From assembly GCA_900239685.1 (NCBI GenBank), contig OENT01000426.1, positions 1 through 64,000 on the forward strand: DNA of 64,000 nt, read 5' to 3'. The DNA comes from Rotaria macrura (taxonomy: Eukaryota; Rotifera; Eurotatoria; Philodinida; Philodinidae). This document shows positions 61,001 to 64,000 of this stretch, piece after piece. The translations under genes were made by a program, and so were the position numbers. The first letter of the stretch is position 1; each line of letters starts with the position of its first letter. The notes below the pieces were generated by a model. It was not told the DNA's origin and did no database searches. It saw only the letters and a program-made list of their open reading frames with translations.

Positions 61001-64000
61001 ACTAAAATAATCCAAGACATATGAATCTTTGGGCATCGATAGTTTTTGATCGAGACCAATGGGTATACGATGTATGATTGATGCTGATAAACATGTTATA
61101 ACAATGAATATTGAAAAAATAAGTGCACGTATCAGTGAATTGCCGAGAACTATTGGCGAGAAAATATTTGCAAATATATGTTGTAATATTCCTTTGGACG
61201 TTTCTTCAATCGAATCATTTGACTTTTTAATTTGAATGCAACAGCATAAATCCGGTCTGTCAGCATCTTGTCGTCGAGCATCGATTGCAAGTACTGATAC
61301 AAAACATGTTATTTGTAAAAGAAAATCAATAAATACAGCCATAAATGCATATAGAGAAAATATTTGCACAGCCGGCATTGGTGTTAATGATCCAAGTAGA
61401 AAAGCTACCGATTCACTTGTTGCCGTTAATAAAATAGAGGGTCCAACACGGCTGATGGTTGCTGCTAAACGTATATCTGATGATACATAGTCTTCTTGTT
61501 TTGCTTTTTCAAAATGTTGCACTATTATAAATATATTATCAACACCAACAGCTAAGACAAGAAACGGTATAACTTCAAATATAATTAGAGTACCAGCAAT
61601 ACCACAATAAGAATAAAATCCAATCGAACTCATAACTGATAGTAGAACAAAGAATACACCAATAAATCCAACGGAAATTTTCAAATCAATAAAACATGTA
61701 CGCCACGAACGAATATGACCAAGTGTTAATGTTACATAGAGAAACATGATTGTATACGATATACCTATTGTTAATATATCTGAACGACTTTGACGATTCA
61801 ATTCATCTTGTATTGAACGTTCAGCACTATAATACACTGTAAAGTTTGCTGCCTGATTCCAGTTACCCGATGCACGTAATGCCTTTTGAGTTTCGGTAAA
61901 ATTCTTCATATAATCGAGAAACACTTTTTCCCATGCTTCAGCTATAAAAGAAAATAGAAAACAAGGAACATAAGAAAAAATTTACAGCCATAGCAAATCG
62001 ACAAAAGAAATATCTTATACAAACCTAATTGAATTTTTTCAGGATCATTCGAATTTTCAATTACAATCGTTATCACGAGAGCTGTTGCATTTGAATATGT
62101 TGCACCCGTATAATTTCCAAGAACCATAAACGGATTAATTGTTCCACCAAAATCACCAAAACAGGATAGACCCAATGGATTATCTTGCGTTGTTGTTGGT
62201 GCTTGTGAACAAGTAACAAAGTGTGTTGAATAATCAACATAAGTAAAAAAATCATCTCCAACACGTTTATTTAAATTGTCTTTTGAATTTTGATAATATT
62301 GAAGTAGTGAAAAAACAGTACAATTTTCATTGTCAGGTTCTAATGGTTTGAAACAAATATCCGATAGATGAACCGTTCGATTCTTTTCATTTATTTGTGC
62401 TGTAAGTGAAAGTATATCTGTTTGAAGATCAAGTACACGGGATAAAAATCCAATATCAAATGCCGGTCCAAATGTATATTCGCTGAATGGTCCTGGTGGT
62501 GATAAATAATAATGTGTAGTAAATGATTGATCGTCTGGTACAATAATTAACTGTGTTGTTCGATAAAATGGTCTAAAATAATGAAATTATTAAAATGAAA
62601 GAAGAAGTGTTGTTCTATTTGAAAGAAGATTCATTCAATAGAATCTTACTGAAAATGTGCATCAAAATATTCTTTTTGTTGTCTTGCCATACATGTTTTT
62701 GCTGACCATAATTTTACGGGATCAGTCGTCACTTTAAATTTAATTAGACCACATGAAAGGCATGCAATGATGATAAAACCAATAGTTAAAACAAGATATG
62801 GACGTTGAGCACAGAACAGACCCAAACTAAGAAAAAAAAATTCTTTAAGAAATAAAACCACCATTATTCGACTGATTTACCGAAAAAAATTGCGTTCAAA
62901 AATTTCTTCAGTACGTTTTCGAAACTTCATCACACATCCGGATGAGTTTCGTCGACTTGATGAATCAATCAAGCTTGTAGCTTCTAAAAATATATACATA
63001 TACGTATTACTTTTGACAAAACAAAAAAAAACAAAGAACTTCATCTCGTCACCTGTAAAATTATATTCAGTCGATCGAGATTTTTTTAATTTTGATACCG
63101 TAAACATTGAAAGAAAAAAGCTCGATAACAAAGCTAGAATCACGAACATAGCAATTATAACCCATCCGTCCACATTGAAAATTTTAAATTCTTTGTCTGG
63201 GACATCTGGTGGTAATGGATTACAAGATTTTGGACAATCCTGAAATATTATATGTATTTCGTGATTTCAGTTTTCATCTATATTCATAACAGTTGCTTTT
63301 ATTACATACCAAACAACCACAAGCTGTTTTATTTTCATATCTTGATATTATTGGTTCACTACATAGAAATGTTGTTTGATTAAAATAGCTATACTCTTCG
63401 GTTGTGTCATTAGAAAATATAATATGAATGGGAAATGGTACAGCTGGATTGTCTTCGCCTAGATATTTCATAAACGATTCTTTTGTACATTGATCATATG
63501 GTCGACCACACATAGTATCAAGAGAATGTTGGTTACCACCAGGATACAGCACATCTCTAGAACAAACAACGAAGAAAACGTAATCGAGAAAAATATTCTT
63601 TGAAAAAAATAATAAAATGAACCTGCACGAATCAAGTATGCGTTGACCGAAATCGTCGGCTATTGCATACGTGATTTCCTCAACAGTTGTTTCATTAGGA
63701 AATATTGAACTATTGCCAGTTTGTGTAATGGTTAAAAAACGACTTTGATCTGCACTACATGTCATCGAACAGAACAAGGAACGAAAATTGTAATAACACG
63801 ACGGACAACGTCCTAACATCAATTTAGCCATGCCGAATTGATTTGCCATATTTGCTACTTGATCTGGTGAACAGCAAGTATATGTGCTATTAGAACCTGA
63901 AAAATAAAACAGTTATATTAATTTTTTGTAACAAGTCAATGTAAAAAATAAATTAATTGCCTATTCGACATGCAAGAACTAAAAACAGTCTCAAATATAC
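58024..64000 (-). CDS. NPC1: NPC intracellular cholesterol transporter 1 (5' end beyond window)
   Basis: Twelve exons on the minus strand: 64000-63961 (cut by the edge), 63896-63623, 63556-63310, 63239-63053, 62983-62881, 62826-62650, 62572-62025, 61941-60357, 58840-58609, 58551-58438, 58383-58221 and 58160-58024; 1268 residues in the window (human 1278). NPC1 exports cholesterol from late endosomes/lysosomes. Seen in order: the Cys-rich N-terminal sterol-binding domain ([25 protein letters not shown]), the first inner membrane helix ([20 protein letters not shown]), the luminal middle domain ([23 protein letters not shown]), the sterol-sensing domain (about 575-740; [28 protein letters not shown]), the Cys-rich loop ([16 protein letters not shown]) and the C-terminal helices ([35 protein letters not shown]). 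The tail lacks the vertebrate LLNF signal but has YVRF, a YxxPhi-type sorting motif. Two introns are GC-AG. The intron 58841-60356 is unusually long. Confidence 0.95.

Noticed and set aside
60417..61490. Plus-strand frames opposite the large NPC1 exon
   Set aside because: Antisense shadows; the minus strand has a clear NPC1 sterol-sensing domain reading.
1..64000. tRNA, rRNA or autonomous transposase/reverse transcriptase genes
   Set aside because: Reading by eye found no tRNA A/B box pair, no rRNA stretch and no recognisable transposase or reverse transcriptase motif; a dedicated scan could still find a tRNA.

Overview
The window is nuclear DNA of a small-genome invertebrate. It is AT-rich (islands described below excepted), most introns are 50-70 nt with GT..AG ends, and the recognisable genes are animal genes: a neuregulin-type ligand, NPC1, Smaug, SCHIP1, PGAM5 and TMEM196. 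The very short introns, a type II membrane protein with a Thr/Ser stalk spread over tiny phase-1 exons, and many non-autonomous DNA transposons fit a bdelloid rotifer. That assignment is inference. All gene models were joined by hand from splice sites and checked for phase.

Layout. SCHIP1-like gene (655-1936, minus). A gene-poor stretch with a possible two-exon fragment (4528-6297, minus) and one repeat island. PGAM5 (9769-10891, plus). A long region (10892-21874) with no complete gene, holding repeat islands and an orphan frameshifted exon. A Thr-rich-stalk membrane protein (21875-26978, plus) whose fourth intron carries a 1.2 kb repeat element. A three-PLAT-domain protein (29747-35766, plus). 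An orphan Cys-rich exon near 37.9 kb. A neuregulin-like gene (38958-41026, plus). A nested transposon cluster inside a 284-bp inverted repeat (41733-44901). A possible small tail-anchored protein (47174-47853) and a TMEM196-like gene (48217-48911), both plus. A Smaug/SAMD4 gene (51471-55439, minus). NPC1 (58024 to the window edge, minus), complete except for its first exons.

The genes do not form a pathway: they cover sterol transport (NPC1), mRNA repression (Smaug), mitochondrial signalling (PGAM5), ErbB-type signalling (neuregulin) and axon/node scaffolding (SCHIP1). The most unusual content is a set of islands, each built from one degenerate, mostly GC-rich short motif repeated in both orientations. 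Three of them have 8-bp target duplications and terminal inverted repeats starting TAGGG or CAGAG, as in hAT transposons. In those three the repeated motif is a variant of the element's own terminus.
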